Positions 1 through 8,152 of a stretch of DNA of 64,000 nucleotides are shown in pieces (position 1 is the stretch's first letter; the number at the start of each line of letters is the position of its first letter). The DNA lies in the NCBI GenBank assembly GCA_016124655.1, contig WGNI01000002.1:1-64000 (forward strand). Reading direction: 5' to 3'. This stretch comes from Alphaproteobacteria bacterium. GTDB lineage: Bacteria; Pseudomonadota; Alphaproteobacteria; Caulobacterales; Aquidulcibacteraceae. The position numbers were made by a program, and so were the translations under genes. The notes below the pieces were generated by a model. That model saw only the letters and a program-made list of their open reading frames with translations, was not told the origin of the DNA and did no database searches.

Positions 1-142
1 CAACCCGGCGCGCGGGTTCCGGTTCGAGGAAAATCCTCTCACCTCCACCATTCTTGTTTGCGCGCCGCCGACGCCCGCCAACCCGGCGCGCGGGTTCCGG
101 TTCGAGGAAAATCCTCTCAACTCCACCATTCTTGTTTGCGCA
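1..142. repeat. Tandem direct repeat, two copies with a 78-bp period
   Basis: Two nearly identical copies of about 64 bp lie at 1-64 and 79-142, separated by a short GC-rich spacer. The only clear difference inside the unit is one base near its middle (acctccacca against aactccacca). Each copy contains a small hairpin (gagga, aaa, tcctc) and a CTCCACCA string that resembles a tRNA 3' end, but I could not fold a T-arm in front of it. The array may continue to the left of the window. The word ttcttgtttgcgc recurs in the duplicated bchZ leader at 17330. Function unknown. Confidence 0.85.
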
Positions 143-281
143 CGGCCGCAACTTTTGCACGCAAAGTCTGCCTTGAGCTCTCGCGGCGGCGGCGCGTGCG
201 TTTGTGGTAAGCTGACCCCCTCAGTCGCGCGGGCGGTGAAAGCGGATGCGCGCGGCGGTTCGCCCAGGATGCTTGGCGCGC

Positions 282-968
282 ATGCTCGCTCCAGAAGACG
301 CGCAAATCCTTGCTGTGAGTTTCGGCGTCGCCGCGCGCGCGGTGGCGTGGACCATGCCGTTTGCGATCGGCGCGGCGTATCTGCTGTCGCGGCCTGCGTT
401 TCCGGGAAAGAGCGCATTGGATGGACTGGTGCATCTGCCGCTGGTGCTGCCGCCCGTGCTGGTCGGCTTTTTGTTGCTGTCCATGCTGGGGCGTCGAGCG
501 CCGATCGGGGCCTGGCTCGATTCGACTTTCGGCGTGCGTCTCGCCTTCACCACGGAGGGCGCCGCGATCGCGGCGGGCGTGATGGCGTTTCCGCTGATGG
601 TGCGCGCGATGCGGCTGGCGTTCGAGCAGACCGATACGCGGCTGATGGCGGCGGCGGCGGTGCTCGGCGCGGGGCCATGGGATCGGTTCTGGTCCGTCGC
701 ATTGCCCTTGGCCGCGCCTGGCGTGCTGGCCGGCGCTGTGACGGCGTTCGCCGTGAGCCTCGGCGAATTCGGGGCGGTGATTACGTTTGCTGCGAACATT
801 CCCGGCGAAACGCAAACGTTGCCGCTGGCGATCTATGCCGCTCTGCAACGTCCTGGCGGCGACGCGGAAGCGTTCCGGCTCGCATTCTATTCCTTCGGCT
901 TGGCGATTGCGGCGTTGATCGCGGCGGAAGCGCTGCAGCGGTGGTCGCGCCACAGGCTGGCCAGATGA
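282..968 (+). CDS. modB: Molybdate ABC transporter permease ModB
   Basis: Inner-membrane permease of the molybdate importer, about 228 residues with several hydrophobic helices. The conserved cytoplasmic loop for the ATPase is visible (ALPLAAPGVLAGAVTAFAVS, then LGEFGAVITF and NIPGETQTLP), as in E. coli ModB. I chose the ATG at 282 because MLAPEDAQIL aligns with the usual ModB amino terminus; an in-frame ATG at 246 would add 12 residues. The stop overlaps the modC start by 4 bases. The order modB-modC-modA is unusual, because most operons read modABC. This transporter may only be a chance neighbour of the photosynthesis cluster: no bacteriochlorophyll enzyme in the window needs molybdenum. 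Confidence 0.9.
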   Translation: MLAPEDAQILAVSFGVAARAVAWTMPFAIGAAYLLSRPAFPGKSALDGLVHLPLVLPPVLVGFLLLSMLGRRAPIGAWLDSTFGVRLAFTTEGAAIAAGVMAFPLMVRAMRLAFEQTDTRLMAAAAVLGAGPWDRFWSVALPLAAPGVLAGAVTAFAVSLGEFGAVITFAANIPGETQTLPLAIYAALQRPGGDAEAFRLAFYSFGLAIAALIAAEALQRWSRHRLAR

Positions 969-1966
969 CCGCGCTGCAGGTGAAGGCGCAAGCGCGCCGC
1001 GGGGCCTTTTCGCTCGATGTGGATTTTGCCGCGCTGCTCGACGGCGTGACCGCGGTGTTTGGCCCTTCGGGCGCGGGTAAATCGCTGCTGTTGAGCTTGA
1101 TTGCCGGCGTGCAGCGCCTCGATGCCGGGCGCATTGCGTTCGGCGAGGAGGTTTTGGCTGAGCCGGGCGCTCACATGCCTGCGCATCGCCGCGGAATCGG
1201 GCTCACGTTTCAGGACGCGCATCTGTTTCCCCATCTCAGCGTGCGCGACAATCTGCGCTATGCGGCGCGGCGGGCGCCGCGCGATCGCGCGCGGCCGAAA
1301 CTAAAAGAGGCGGCGACGCTGTTCGACGCCGCGCACCTTTTGGATCGTTATCCTCGCCATCTCTCGGGCGGTGAGCGCAGCCGGGTGGCGCTGGCGCGGG
1401 CGCTGCTCGCGGCGCCGCGGCTGTTGTTGCTGGACGAGCCGTTTGCAGCGCTGGACGCCACGCGGCGGCACACCTTTCTGCAGCGGCTCGGCGACGCGCA
1501 TGCGCGGTTTGGGTTACCAATGTTGTTCGTCACCCACCAGGTTGATGACGCGGTTGCGCTGGCGAGCGCGCTCGTGGCGTTGCGCGATGGCCGCATCGTT
1601 GCGCAAGGGCCGCTGCAGAGCGCGGCGCGCATGCCGGCGTTTCAGGGTTTGCTGGAGCGGCGCGACGCGGGCGCCGCCTTGCCGGCTTCGTTCCTGAATG
1701 CGGCGGGGCCGGCAGCGGGACAATTCGTTTGGGTGCGCGCGGATGCGGTGCTCATTGCGGTGCAGAATCCTGTTGGGCTGTCGGCGCGCAATGTGTTTGC
1801 GGCGCGGGTGAAAGCGCTCGCGGAGGAGCCGAGCGGCGCCAAGCTCGTGACGCTGGAAAGCGCGGGCGGGGATGTTCTTGCGCGGATCACCGCGTCTGCC
1901 GTGCAGGACTTGAATATCCGGCCCGATATGCGCGTGTGGGCGATCGTGAAAGCCCATGCGCTTTAG
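965..1966 (+). CDS. modC: Molybdate ABC transporter ATP-binding protein ModC
   Basis: ATPase subunit of the molybdate importer, 333 residues. It has Walker A (GPSGAGKS, near residue 36), the Q-loop (TFQDAHLFPHL), the ABC signature (LSGGERSRVALARAL), Walker B (LLLLDEPFAALD) and the switch histidine (FVTHQ). The carboxyl end carries a molybdate-binding (MOP/TOBE-like) domain with VWVRADAVLIAV and GLSARN, typical of ModC. It starts at ATG 965, overlapping the modB stop, and its end overlaps modA by 11 bases, so the three genes are very probably co-transcribed and translationally coupled. Confidence 0.93.
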   Translation: MTALQVKAQARRGAFSLDVDFAALLDGVTAVFGPSGAGKSLLLSLIAGVQRLDAGRIAFGEEVLAEPGAHMPAHRRGIGLTFQDAHLFPHLSVRDNLRYAARRAPRDRARPKLKEAATLFDAAHLLDRYPRHLSGGERSRVALARALLAAPRLLLLDEPFAALDATRRHTFLQRLGDAHARFGLPMLFVTHQVDDAVALASALVALRDGRIVAQGPLQSAARMPAFQGLLERRDAGAALPASFLNAAGPAAGQFVWVRADAVLIAVQNPVGLSARNVFAARVKALAEEPSGAKLVTLESAGGDVLARITASAVQDLNIRPDMRVWAIVKAHAL

Positions 1967-2753
1967 CCGCGGTCTCTGCGTTTCGCGCCGGGCCATGCTC
2001 GCCGCCGCGCCGGGCGCGCTCGCCGCATGCGGTCCGCCTGAGCGCGCGCAATTGGCGCCATTGGCGTTCGCTGCGGCCAGCCTGATCGATACGCTGCAGG
2101 CGATCGGGGCGGCGCACGCGGCGACCGGGGCGCCTGCGCCGACCTTCAATTTTGCCGGCAGCGCAACGCTGGCGCGCCAGCTTGAGCATGGCGCATCGGC
2201 CGACATCTTCATCTCCGCCGACGAAGCCTGGATGGACCATGTTGCGGCGCTTGGCCTGATTGAGACCGCCACGCGCGCGCCGCTTCTGACCAATCGGCTT
2301 GTGCTGATCGCGCCCGCGGGGTCGACCGCGCAGCTTGACGTCGCCGCGCTCAATCTGGGGCCCGCGCTGGGAGACAGCAGGCTGGCGATGGCCGACCCCG
2401 ACGCGGTGCCCGCCGGGCGCTATGGCCGCGCCGCTTTGCAGGCGCTGGGGGCATGGCGGCAGGCCGAAGGCCGGCTGGCGCGGACCGATGATGTCCGCGA
2501 GGCGTTGCGGCTGGTCGAAGTGGGCGAGGCGGCGCTTGGCCTGGTCTATGCGTCGGACGCGCATGCCGCCGGGGCGCGGGTGCGGGTGGTCGCGCAGATC
2601 CCGGAGAGCGCGCATCCGCCGATCAGCTATCCAGCCGCCCTGATGGCCGATCAGCGCTCGGCCGATGCGCCGGCGTTTTTCCGCTTCCTGTGGTCGCGGG
2701 AGGCCGAGGCGCTGTTTCAGCAGTTCGGGTTTGCGCGCTGGCGCGGGTCCTGA
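1956..2753 (+). CDS. modA: Molybdate-binding periplasmic protein ModA
   Basis: Substrate-binding protein of the molybdate ABC transporter, 265 residues. The amino terminus has twin arginines (SRRAMLAAAPG) followed by a hydrophobic stretch ending in LAACG, which looks like a lipobox, so the protein may be a Tat-exported lipoprotein. The mature part has the ModA pattern AFAAASLIDTLQAIG, FNFAGSATLARQLEHGA, ADIFISADEAWMD and NRLVLIAP. It is the last gene of modBCA. An imperfect hairpin at 2789-2836 follows and may end the transcript. Confidence 0.9.
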   Translation: MRFSRGLCVSRRAMLAAAPGALAACGPPERAQLAPLAFAAASLIDTLQAIGAAHAATGAPAPTFNFAGSATLARQLEHGASADIFISADEAWMDHVAALGLIETATRAPLLTNRLVLIAPAGSTAQLDVAALNLGPALGDSRLAMADPDAVPAGRYGRAALQALGAWRQAEGRLARTDDVREALRLVEVGEAALGLVYASDAHAAGARVRVVAQIPESAHPPISYPAALMADQRSADAPAFFRFLWSREAEALFQQFGFARWRGS

Positions 2754-2788
2754 GGCTGCTGGCGGAGGCGTCCGCGCACGTTCCCCTT

Positions 2789-2880
2789 GACCCATCACCG
2801 TTGTACGCGATCCTGCTGGATCGGGACGAATGGGTCACTGGTTGATGTGAAAGCGGTTCTTGTCCGAAAACCGTTTCACA
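2789..2880. repeat. Two inverted repeats between modA and bchI
   Basis: Between modA and bchI lie two palindromic blocks. The first (2789-2836) has outer arms gacccat and atgggtc and an inner GATCC-tgct-GGATC hairpin. The second (2846-2880) pairs tgtgaaagcggtt with aaccgtttcaca around a short loop. The second resembles dispersed intergenic palindromes of alphaproteobacteria; that is recall and was not checked. The first may terminate mod transcription. The spacing inside the second does not fit TGT-N12-ACA, so I do not call it a PpsR site. The rest of 2754-2948 shows nothing recognisable. Confidence 0.6.
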
Positions 2881-2948
2881 CTTTTCGGGAACCGCTCTAA
2901 ATCCCGGCCTCGTTGCGTCACGCCCGACGCTTCGCCTCGGATGGATGA

Positions 2949-3977
2949 ATGCCGGCGCAATTCCCTTTTTCAGCGATTGTCGGTCAGGACCAATTGAAAT
3001 CGGCCTTGCTGATCGCTGCGGTCGATCCTGGCGTCGGCGGCGTGATGGCGTTTGGCGATCGCGGCACAGGAAAATCGACCGCCGTGCGCGCACTCGCTGG
3101 ATTGTTGCCGCCGATTCGCGTGGTGAAGGATTGCCCGTACAATTGCGATCCCGAAGCGGATAGTTCCGCATGCGCAGAAGGATGTCCGCGCAAGCAGCGC
3201 AAATCAGAACCGCACAGCGTGCTCAAGCCGACGCCGGTGGTAGATATGCCGCTCGGCGCCACGGAAGATCGCGTGCTCGGCGCGCTTGATCTGGAGCGTG
3301 CGCTGACGCGCGGGGAAAAGCGCTTTGAACCGGGGCTTCTGGCGAAGGCGCATCGCGGCTTTCTCTACATCGATGAAATCAATCTCCTAGAGGATCACCT
3401 CGTCGACCTGTTGCTGGATGTGGCGGCGTCGGGGGAGAATATCGTCGAACGCGAAGGCTTGAGCGTGCGTCACCCGGCGCGGTTCGTGCTGATCGGCAGC
3501 GGAAATCCGGAAGAAGGCGAGTTGCGTCCGCAATTGCTGGATCGGTTTGGATTGTCGGTCGATGTGCGCACGCCGACCGATCTCGCGGAACGCGTGTCCG
3601 TTGTGCGCCAGCGCGATGCCTTCGACCGCGATCCGCAGGGTTTCGTCGCGGACTGGGCCAAGGCGGATGCGGCATTGCGCGATAAGATTACGCGCGCGCA
3701 AAAATCGTTTCGCGACGTGCGCGTCGATGACGAGACGCTGGAGAAAATCTCCGCGCTGTGCGCGCATGCCGGCGTCGATGGGTTGCGCGGCGAATTGACG
3801 ATCCTGCGCGCAGGCCGCGCACTGGCGGCGCTGGGCGGCAAGAAAGCGGTGAGTCTGGCTGAGGTGCGCGCAGCGGCGCCGATGGCGCTGCAACACCGAT
3901 TGCGGCGCAATCCGCTCGACAGCGTCGGATCGGCGGCGCGCGTGGAGCGCGCAATGGATGAGGTTCTCACGTCGTGA
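2949..3977 (+). CDS. bchI: Magnesium chelatase ATPase subunit I
   Basis: AAA+ ATPase subunit of Mg-chelatase, which inserts Mg2+ into protoporphyrin IX, the first committed step to bacteriochlorophyll. It has 342 residues, the usual BchI length. Walker A is GDRGTGKST at residues 36-44, Walker B is FLYIDEINLLEDH, and the family insertion CNCDPE-like segment (YNCDPEADSSACAEGC) is present. It starts at ATG 2949, and its stop overlaps the bchD GTG start by 4 bases, giving a coupled bchI-bchD-bchO block. BchI forms hexameric rings with BchD that drive BchH, encoded at 30784. Confidence 0.97.
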   Translation: MPAQFPFSAIVGQDQLKSALLIAAVDPGVGGVMAFGDRGTGKSTAVRALAGLLPPIRVVKDCPYNCDPEADSSACAEGCPRKQRKSEPHSVLKPTPVVDMPLGATEDRVLGALDLERALTRGEKRFEPGLLAKAHRGFLYIDEINLLEDHLVDLLLDVAASGENIVEREGLSVRHPARFVLIGSGNPEEGELRPQLLDRFGLSVDVRTPTDLAERVSVVRQRDAFDRDPQGFVADWAKADAALRDKITRAQKSFRDVRVDDETLEKISALCAHAGVDGLRGELTILRAGRALAALGGKKAVSLAEVRAAAPMALQHRLRRNPLDSVGSAARVERAMDEVLTS

Positions 3978-5692
3978 TTCAAGGCGGGCTGTCGCCGGAT
4001 GCGGTTGCAGCCGCAGCGCTTCTGGCGATTGATCCGATTGGGTTGGGCGGCGTGGTGCTGCGCGGACCGCCGGATCCCATGCGCGATGCCTGGCTGGCGC
4101 TGTTTCGTTCGCTCTTGCCCGGAGGCGCGCCCTTCCGTCGCGCGCCGGCCTCGATCGATGCGGACCGCTTGCTTGGCGGCGTCGATCTCGCTGCTACCTT
4201 GGCGGCTGGCAAAACAATTGCGGCGCGCGGACTGATGGCGGAGTGCGATGGTGGCGCGCTGGTCTTGACGCTGGCGGATCGTTGCGGCGCGCAAAATGCA
4301 GCGCATCTGGCGGCGGCGCTGGACAACGGAGAAGCGCGCGTCGAGCGTGAAGGCGTTTCGCTCACGGCGCCGGCGCGATTTGCCTTGGTTGCCCTGGATG
4401 AAGGCGTTGAAGACGGCGAACGCGTTGCCCCGATCCTTTCGGAGCGTTTGGCGCTGCATTTGCAGCGGCTGGATGCAAACAAGCCTGCACCAGCGATTGC
4501 GCGCACGGAGATTGAAGCCTCGCAAGCGCGGCTCGCGCAATTTCCTCTCTTGAGCGCTGAAACGATTGAACCGCTGTGCGCCGTGGCGATGGCGTTTGGC
4601 GTGGCCTCGCCGCGCGCAAGCCTTTTCGCGGTGCGTGCGGCGCGAGCGGCTGCGGCTTTGGCGGGCCGCGATGCGCCGGATGATGCGGATATGGCGCTCG
4701 CTGCGCGGCTTGTGCTGGCGCCGCGCGCGCTCTACGCGCCGGCGGCGCCGGAAGAGTCCGCGCCGCCGCCGGAGTCCGGCGATGCGCCGGCTGAGGATCG
4801 CGAACGCGGCGCACAGGACGCCACGGAACGCTTGATCGAAGCGGTCACGGTTTCGCTTCCGGAGAACTTTCTGGAAGAGCGCGCACGGGCGCATGCCGCG
4901 CGCCGCGCGGAGGCGCCTGCGCGGGGATCGGGAGAGGCTGCAAAATCGGCGCTGCGCGGCGCGCCGCGGGGCGCCCGCGCCGGCGCATTGCGGCCGGGCG
5001 CGCGGCTTGATCTCGTCGCCACGCTGCGCGCGGCGGCGCCATGGCAGAAATTGCGTCGCGTAAACGGCAAACGCACGCGCATCCATGTGCGCAAAGATGA
5101 TTTCCGCATTCGCCGCTTTGAGGAGCGGCTGGAATCGAGCCGGATCTTCGTGGTGGACGCCTCAGGCTCCACCGCGATGCAACGCCTTGGCGAGGCCAAG
5201 GGCGCGGTGGAGCATCTGTTGGCGCAAGCATATGTGACGCGCGCGCGCGTCGCGCTGATTGCGTTTCGCGAGCGTGAGGCGGAGCTCTTGTTGCCGCCGA
5301 CGCGATCGCTGGCGCATGCGCGGCGCAGGCTGGCGGACTTGCCCGGCGGCGGGGCCACGCCATTGGCCGCCGCAATTGACGCTGCGACTGCGCTTGCAAT
5401 CGCAGAGCGCGCCAAGCGACGCACGCCGTTCGTGGTGTTTTTAAGCGATGGGCGCGGCAATATCAGCCGCAGCGGCGAAGCCGGCCGCGCACAGGCGGAA
5501 GCCGATGCGCTCGACGCTGCGCGCACGCTGCGCGCTGCAGGCGTTGCGGCAGCCTTCATCAATACCGCGCCGGTGGCGCGCCCGGAGCCCGCGCGACTCG
5601 CTGAGGACATGGGCGCGGTCTACAAGCATCTGCCGTCTGCGAACGCTGAAACCATGGCCGAGATGGTTCGCGCGCACACTGGCGGACGTTAG
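3974..5692 (+). CDS. bchD: Magnesium chelatase subunit D
   Basis: Subunit D of Mg-chelatase, 572 residues, the platform linking BchI ATPase rings to BchH. The amino-terminal part is a degenerate AAA+ module without a good Walker A. A Pro/Glu/Ala-rich linker follows around residues 255-280. The carboxyl part is a von Willebrand A domain with a MIDAS motif DASGS beginning at Asp395, then GGATPL and LSDGRGN. It starts at GTG 3974, overlapping the bchI stop; I see no better ATG. bchO begins 8 bases after its stop. Confidence 0.95.
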   Translation: MIQGGLSPDAVAAAALLAIDPIGLGGVVLRGPPDPMRDAWLALFRSLLPGGAPFRRAPASIDADRLLGGVDLAATLAAGKTIAARGLMAECDGGALVLTLADRCGAQNAAHLAAALDNGEARVEREGVSLTAPARFALVALDEGVEDGERVAPILSERLALHLQRLDANKPAPAIARTEIEASQARLAQFPLLSAETIEPLCAVAMAFGVASPRASLFAVRAARAAAALAGRDAPDDADMALAARLVLAPRALYAPAAPEESAPPPESGDAPAEDRERGAQDATERLIEAVTVSLPENFLEERARAHAARRAEAPARGSGEAAKSALRGAPRGARAGALRPGARLDLVATLRAAAPWQKLRRVNGKRTRIHVRKDDFRIRRFEERLESSRIFVVDASGSTAMQRLGEAKGAVEHLLAQAYVTRARVALIAFREREAELLLPPTRSLAHARRRLADLPGGGATPLAAAIDAATALAIAERAKRRTPFVVFLSDGRGNISRSGEAGRAQAEADALDAARTLRAAGVAAAFINTAPVARPEPARLAEDMGAVYKHLPSANAETMAEMVRAHTGGR

Positions 5693-5699
5693 CCGCGTT

Positions 5700-6572
5700 A
5701 TGCGCGAGGCGCCGGACTGGACCGTTGAAGGGCGCGACTGGCCGCATCGCGGCGCCAGTCAATTCGTTTCGGCTGGCGGCTTGCGCTGGCACGTTCAAGT
5801 TATGGGCGAGGGACCGGCGCTGTTGTTGCTGCACGGCACGGGTGCTGCGACGCATTCTTGGCGCGGCTTGGCGCCATTGCTCGCGCAGACTTTTACGATC
5901 ATCGCGCCGGATTTGCCTGGGCACGGCTTCACGGATGCGCCCGCGCGCGCGAGCGATTTTGGGTTGCCCGAAGTCGCGGGCGGCGTGCGCGCTCTGCTGA
6001 ATGCGCTTGGCTCTGCGCCGGACATCATCGTGGGGCATTCCGCCGGCGCAGCGGTTGCGGCGCGGATGGCGTTGGACGCTGCGCGCGTGCGCGCGATCGT
6101 GGCGATCAATGGCGCGCTCAAGCCGCTGCCTGGCATGATCGGGCCGTGGGCGCGCGCGACGGCGCGCATGATGTTGCTCAACCCGTTTGCGCTGCAGGCG
6201 TTCGCGGCGCGCGCGGAGCGGCCCGGCGCCGTCGCGGATTTGATGCAGAGCACCGGCTCAATCATTGATGCGGAAGGTCTTTCACACTACGCGGCGCTGT
6301 TTCAGACGCGCCGGCATCTGAGCGCCACGATCAATCTCATGGCGCACTGGGATTTGGAGACGCTGGCGAAGGATCTGCCCGCGCTGCAAACGCCGGTGGC
6401 GCTGATCGCCGGCGAGCGCGACCGTGCTGTCCCGCCGGATGCGGCGCGTTGGGCGCACGACGTCTTGCCCCATGCCCGGGCGATGCTGATGCGCGGGGTG
6501 GGACATCTGGCGCATGAAGAGGCCCCGGAGGCGGCGGCGGCGCTTATCCAAGGGGCGCTGGAGGCCGTTTGA
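5700..6572 (+). CDS. bchO: Alpha/beta hydrolase BchO, Mg-chelatase accessory protein
   Basis: Alpha/beta-hydrolase fold protein of 290 residues in the usual position after bchID. Visible motifs are the oxyanion region LLLHGTG, the strand APDLPGHGFTD, the nucleophile elbow GHSAG and a late histidine in GVGHLAHEEAPE. BchO is thought to assist Mg-chelatase in phototrophs, but its exact reaction is not established. I chose ATG 5700, 8 bases after bchD, because MREAPDWTVEGRDWPHR matches the family amino terminus; the longer in-frame reading starts inside bchD. A candidate PpsR operator at the following crtI start may split this transcript from crtI-crtB. Confidence 0.93.
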   Translation: MREAPDWTVEGRDWPHRGASQFVSAGGLRWHVQVMGEGPALLLLHGTGAATHSWRGLAPLLAQTFTIIAPDLPGHGFTDAPARASDFGLPEVAGGVRALLNALGSAPDIIVGHSAGAAVAARMALDAARVRAIVAINGALKPLPGMIGPWARATARMMLLNPFALQAFAARAERPGAVADLMQSTGSIIDAEGLSHYAALFQTRRHLSATINLMAHWDLETLAKDLPALQTPVALIAGERDRAVPPDAARWAHDVLPHARAMLMRGVGHLAHEEAPEAAAALIQGALEAV

Positions 6573-6604
6573 CGGCTTGTGCGGGTTTGGTTGACGCGCT
6601 TTAG

Positions 6605-6622
6605 TGTCCAATCATGTTGACG
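6605..6622. promoter_or_regulatory. Candidate PpsR/CrtJ site overlapping the crtI start
   Basis: The sequence TGTCCAATCATGTTGACG fits the PpsR/CrtJ operator with one changed base (TGT-N12-ACG instead of ACA), and the CCAA/TTG inner arms are symmetric. It covers the crtI start codon at 6614. A second, poorer match with 13-base spacing (tgt at 6578, acg at 6594) lies just upstream. PpsR sites often come in pairs, so this may be a weak tandem operator for crtIB. Confidence 0.45.
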
Positions 6623-8152
6623 CTTGACCGACCTCCCGCCCGAGATCGTGCGGAAACCGATCCCCGGCCGCATGCGGTCGTGATCGGGGCGGGGTTCGGG
6701 GGGCTGGCGGCGGCGATCCGGCTCGGCGCGCGCGGGTACCGCGTCACGGTGTTGGAGCGCCTCGACGAGCCTGGCGGGCGCGCCAGTGTGTTCCGGCAGG
6801 ATGGATTTACGTTCGACGCGGGGCCGACCATCGTCACCGCGCCGTTCCTGTTTGAGGAATTGTGGACGCTGTGCGGCCGCTGCATGGGCGACGACGTGGA
6901 TTTGCGCGCGCTCGATCCGTTCTACGAGCTGCGCTTCGATGATGGCGAACGCATTGAGTGCAGCGGCGATCCGCAGCGCATGCGCGCAGAGATCGCGCGC
7001 CTCTCGCCCGGCGACGTTGCGGGATATGACCGGCTGATGCGGCATTGCGCGGAGCTCTACCGCGTTGGGTTCGAAGAGCTCGGCGATGCGCCGTTTTCGT
7101 CTTGGCTGGATATGGCGCGCGCAACGCCGGATCTCGCGCGGCTTGGCGGGCTGCATAGCGTCTATGGGCTGGTTGCGCGCTACATCAAGGACGAACGCAT
7201 CCGCATCGCGTTCAGCTTTCACCCGCTGTTCGTCGGCGGCAATCCGTTCTCGACGACGTCGGTGTATTGCCTGATCTCGCATCTTGAGCGCGCACACGGC
7301 GTGCATTTTGCGATGGGCGGCACCGGCGCTCTGGTGCGCGGGCTGTGCGGCCTGATCGAAGGTCAGGGCGGGGCTGTGCGCTGCGATTCGGAAGTCAGCG
7401 AAATTCTTGTGGAAGGCGGGGCGGCGCGCGGCGTGCGCCTGCGCAGCGGGGAGACCATCGCGGCGGATATCGTGGTGTCGAACGCCGATGCGGCCTACAC
7501 CTATGGCCGCTTGATTCCGCCGGAAGCGCGCAAGACATGGACGAATCGCCGATTGGACGCGGCGCGCTATTCCATGAGCCTGTTCGTTTGGTATTTCGGC
7601 GTTCGGAAAACGTATTCCGAGGTCCCGCATCACGTCATCGTGCTGGGGCCGCGATACCGTGCGCTGATCGAAGACATCTTCACGCGCAAGCGTCTCGCGC
7701 CGGACATGAGCCTTTATCTGCATCGCCCCACCGCGACCGATCCGTCGCTGGCGCCGCCGGGCTGCGATGCGTTCTACGCGCTTTCGCCGGTGCCGCATCT
7801 GGATGCGGATATCGATTGGGAGATCGCCGCTGAGCCGTATCGTCAGAGCATGCAAGCGCGGCTGGAAGCGACGATGTTGCCCGGCTTGGGCGATGCGATC
7901 GTCACGTCACGGGTGATGACGCCGATCGATTTCCGCGATCGGCTCTTGTCCATCAAAGGCGCTGCATTCGGCCTGGAGCCGATCCTTACCCAAAGCGCCT
8001 GGTTCAGACCGCACAACAAAAGCGAAGACATCGATCGTCTGTTTCTGGTCGGCGCGGGCACGCATCCTGGCGCTGGATTGCCGGGCGTGTTGTCTTCGGC
8101 GCGCGTGTTAGACAAGGTTTGCCCTCATGCCAGCGCGCTTACCGCATCCTGA
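6614..8152 (+). CDS. crtI: Phytoene desaturase CrtI
   Basis: FAD-dependent phytoene desaturase of 512 residues that converts phytoene to neurosporene or lycopene at the membrane. The dinucleotide-binding motif (AVVIGAGFGGLAAAIRLGARG pattern) lies near residues 22-42, followed by VLERLDEPGGRASVF and FDAGPTIVTAPFL. The carboxyl signature (LFLVGAGTHPGAGLPGVLSSA) is the bacterial phytoene dehydrogenase motif. It starts at ATG 6614 and overlaps crtB by 26 bases, so the two are probably coupled. With crtB, crtE, crtC, crtD and crtF the window holds an acyclic carotenoid pathway. Confidence 0.95.
   Translation: MLTLDRPPARDRAETDPRPHAVVIGAGFGGLAAAIRLGARGYRVTVLERLDEPGGRASVFRQDGFTFDAGPTIVTAPFLFEELWTLCGRCMGDDVDLRALDPFYELRFDDGERIECSGDPQRMRAEIARLSPGDVAGYDRLMRHCAELYRVGFEELGDAPFSSWLDMARATPDLARLGGLHSVYGLVARYIKDERIRIAFSFHPLFVGGNPFSTTSVYCLISHLERAHGVHFAMGGTGALVRGLCGLIEGQGGAVRCDSEVSEILVEGGAARGVRLRSGETIAADIVVSNADAAYTYGRLIPPEARKTWTNRRLDAARYSMSLFVWYFGVRKTYSEVPHHVIVLGPRYRALIEDIFTRKRLAPDMSLYLHRPTATDPSLAPPGCDAFYALSPVPHLDADIDWEIAAEPYRQSMQARLEATMLPGLGDAIVTSRVMTPIDFRDRLLSIKGAAFGLEPILTQSAWFRPHNKSEDIDRLFLVGAGTHPGAGLPGVLSSARVLDKVCPHASALTAS

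Noticed and set aside
24-50. tRNA 3' end in the tandem repeat
   Set aside because: CTCCACCA and ggttcga are present, but the seven-base T-loop and the matching stems cannot be formed with correct spacing.
155-964. Long amino-terminal extension of the modC reading frame
   Set aside because: This part reads over modB in another frame and is Arg/Ala/Gly-rich shadow sequence; ModC begins at 965.
2861-2880. PpsR operator upstream of bchI
   Set aside because: The TGT and ACA are separated by 14 bases, not 12, and the match is explained by the palindrome there.
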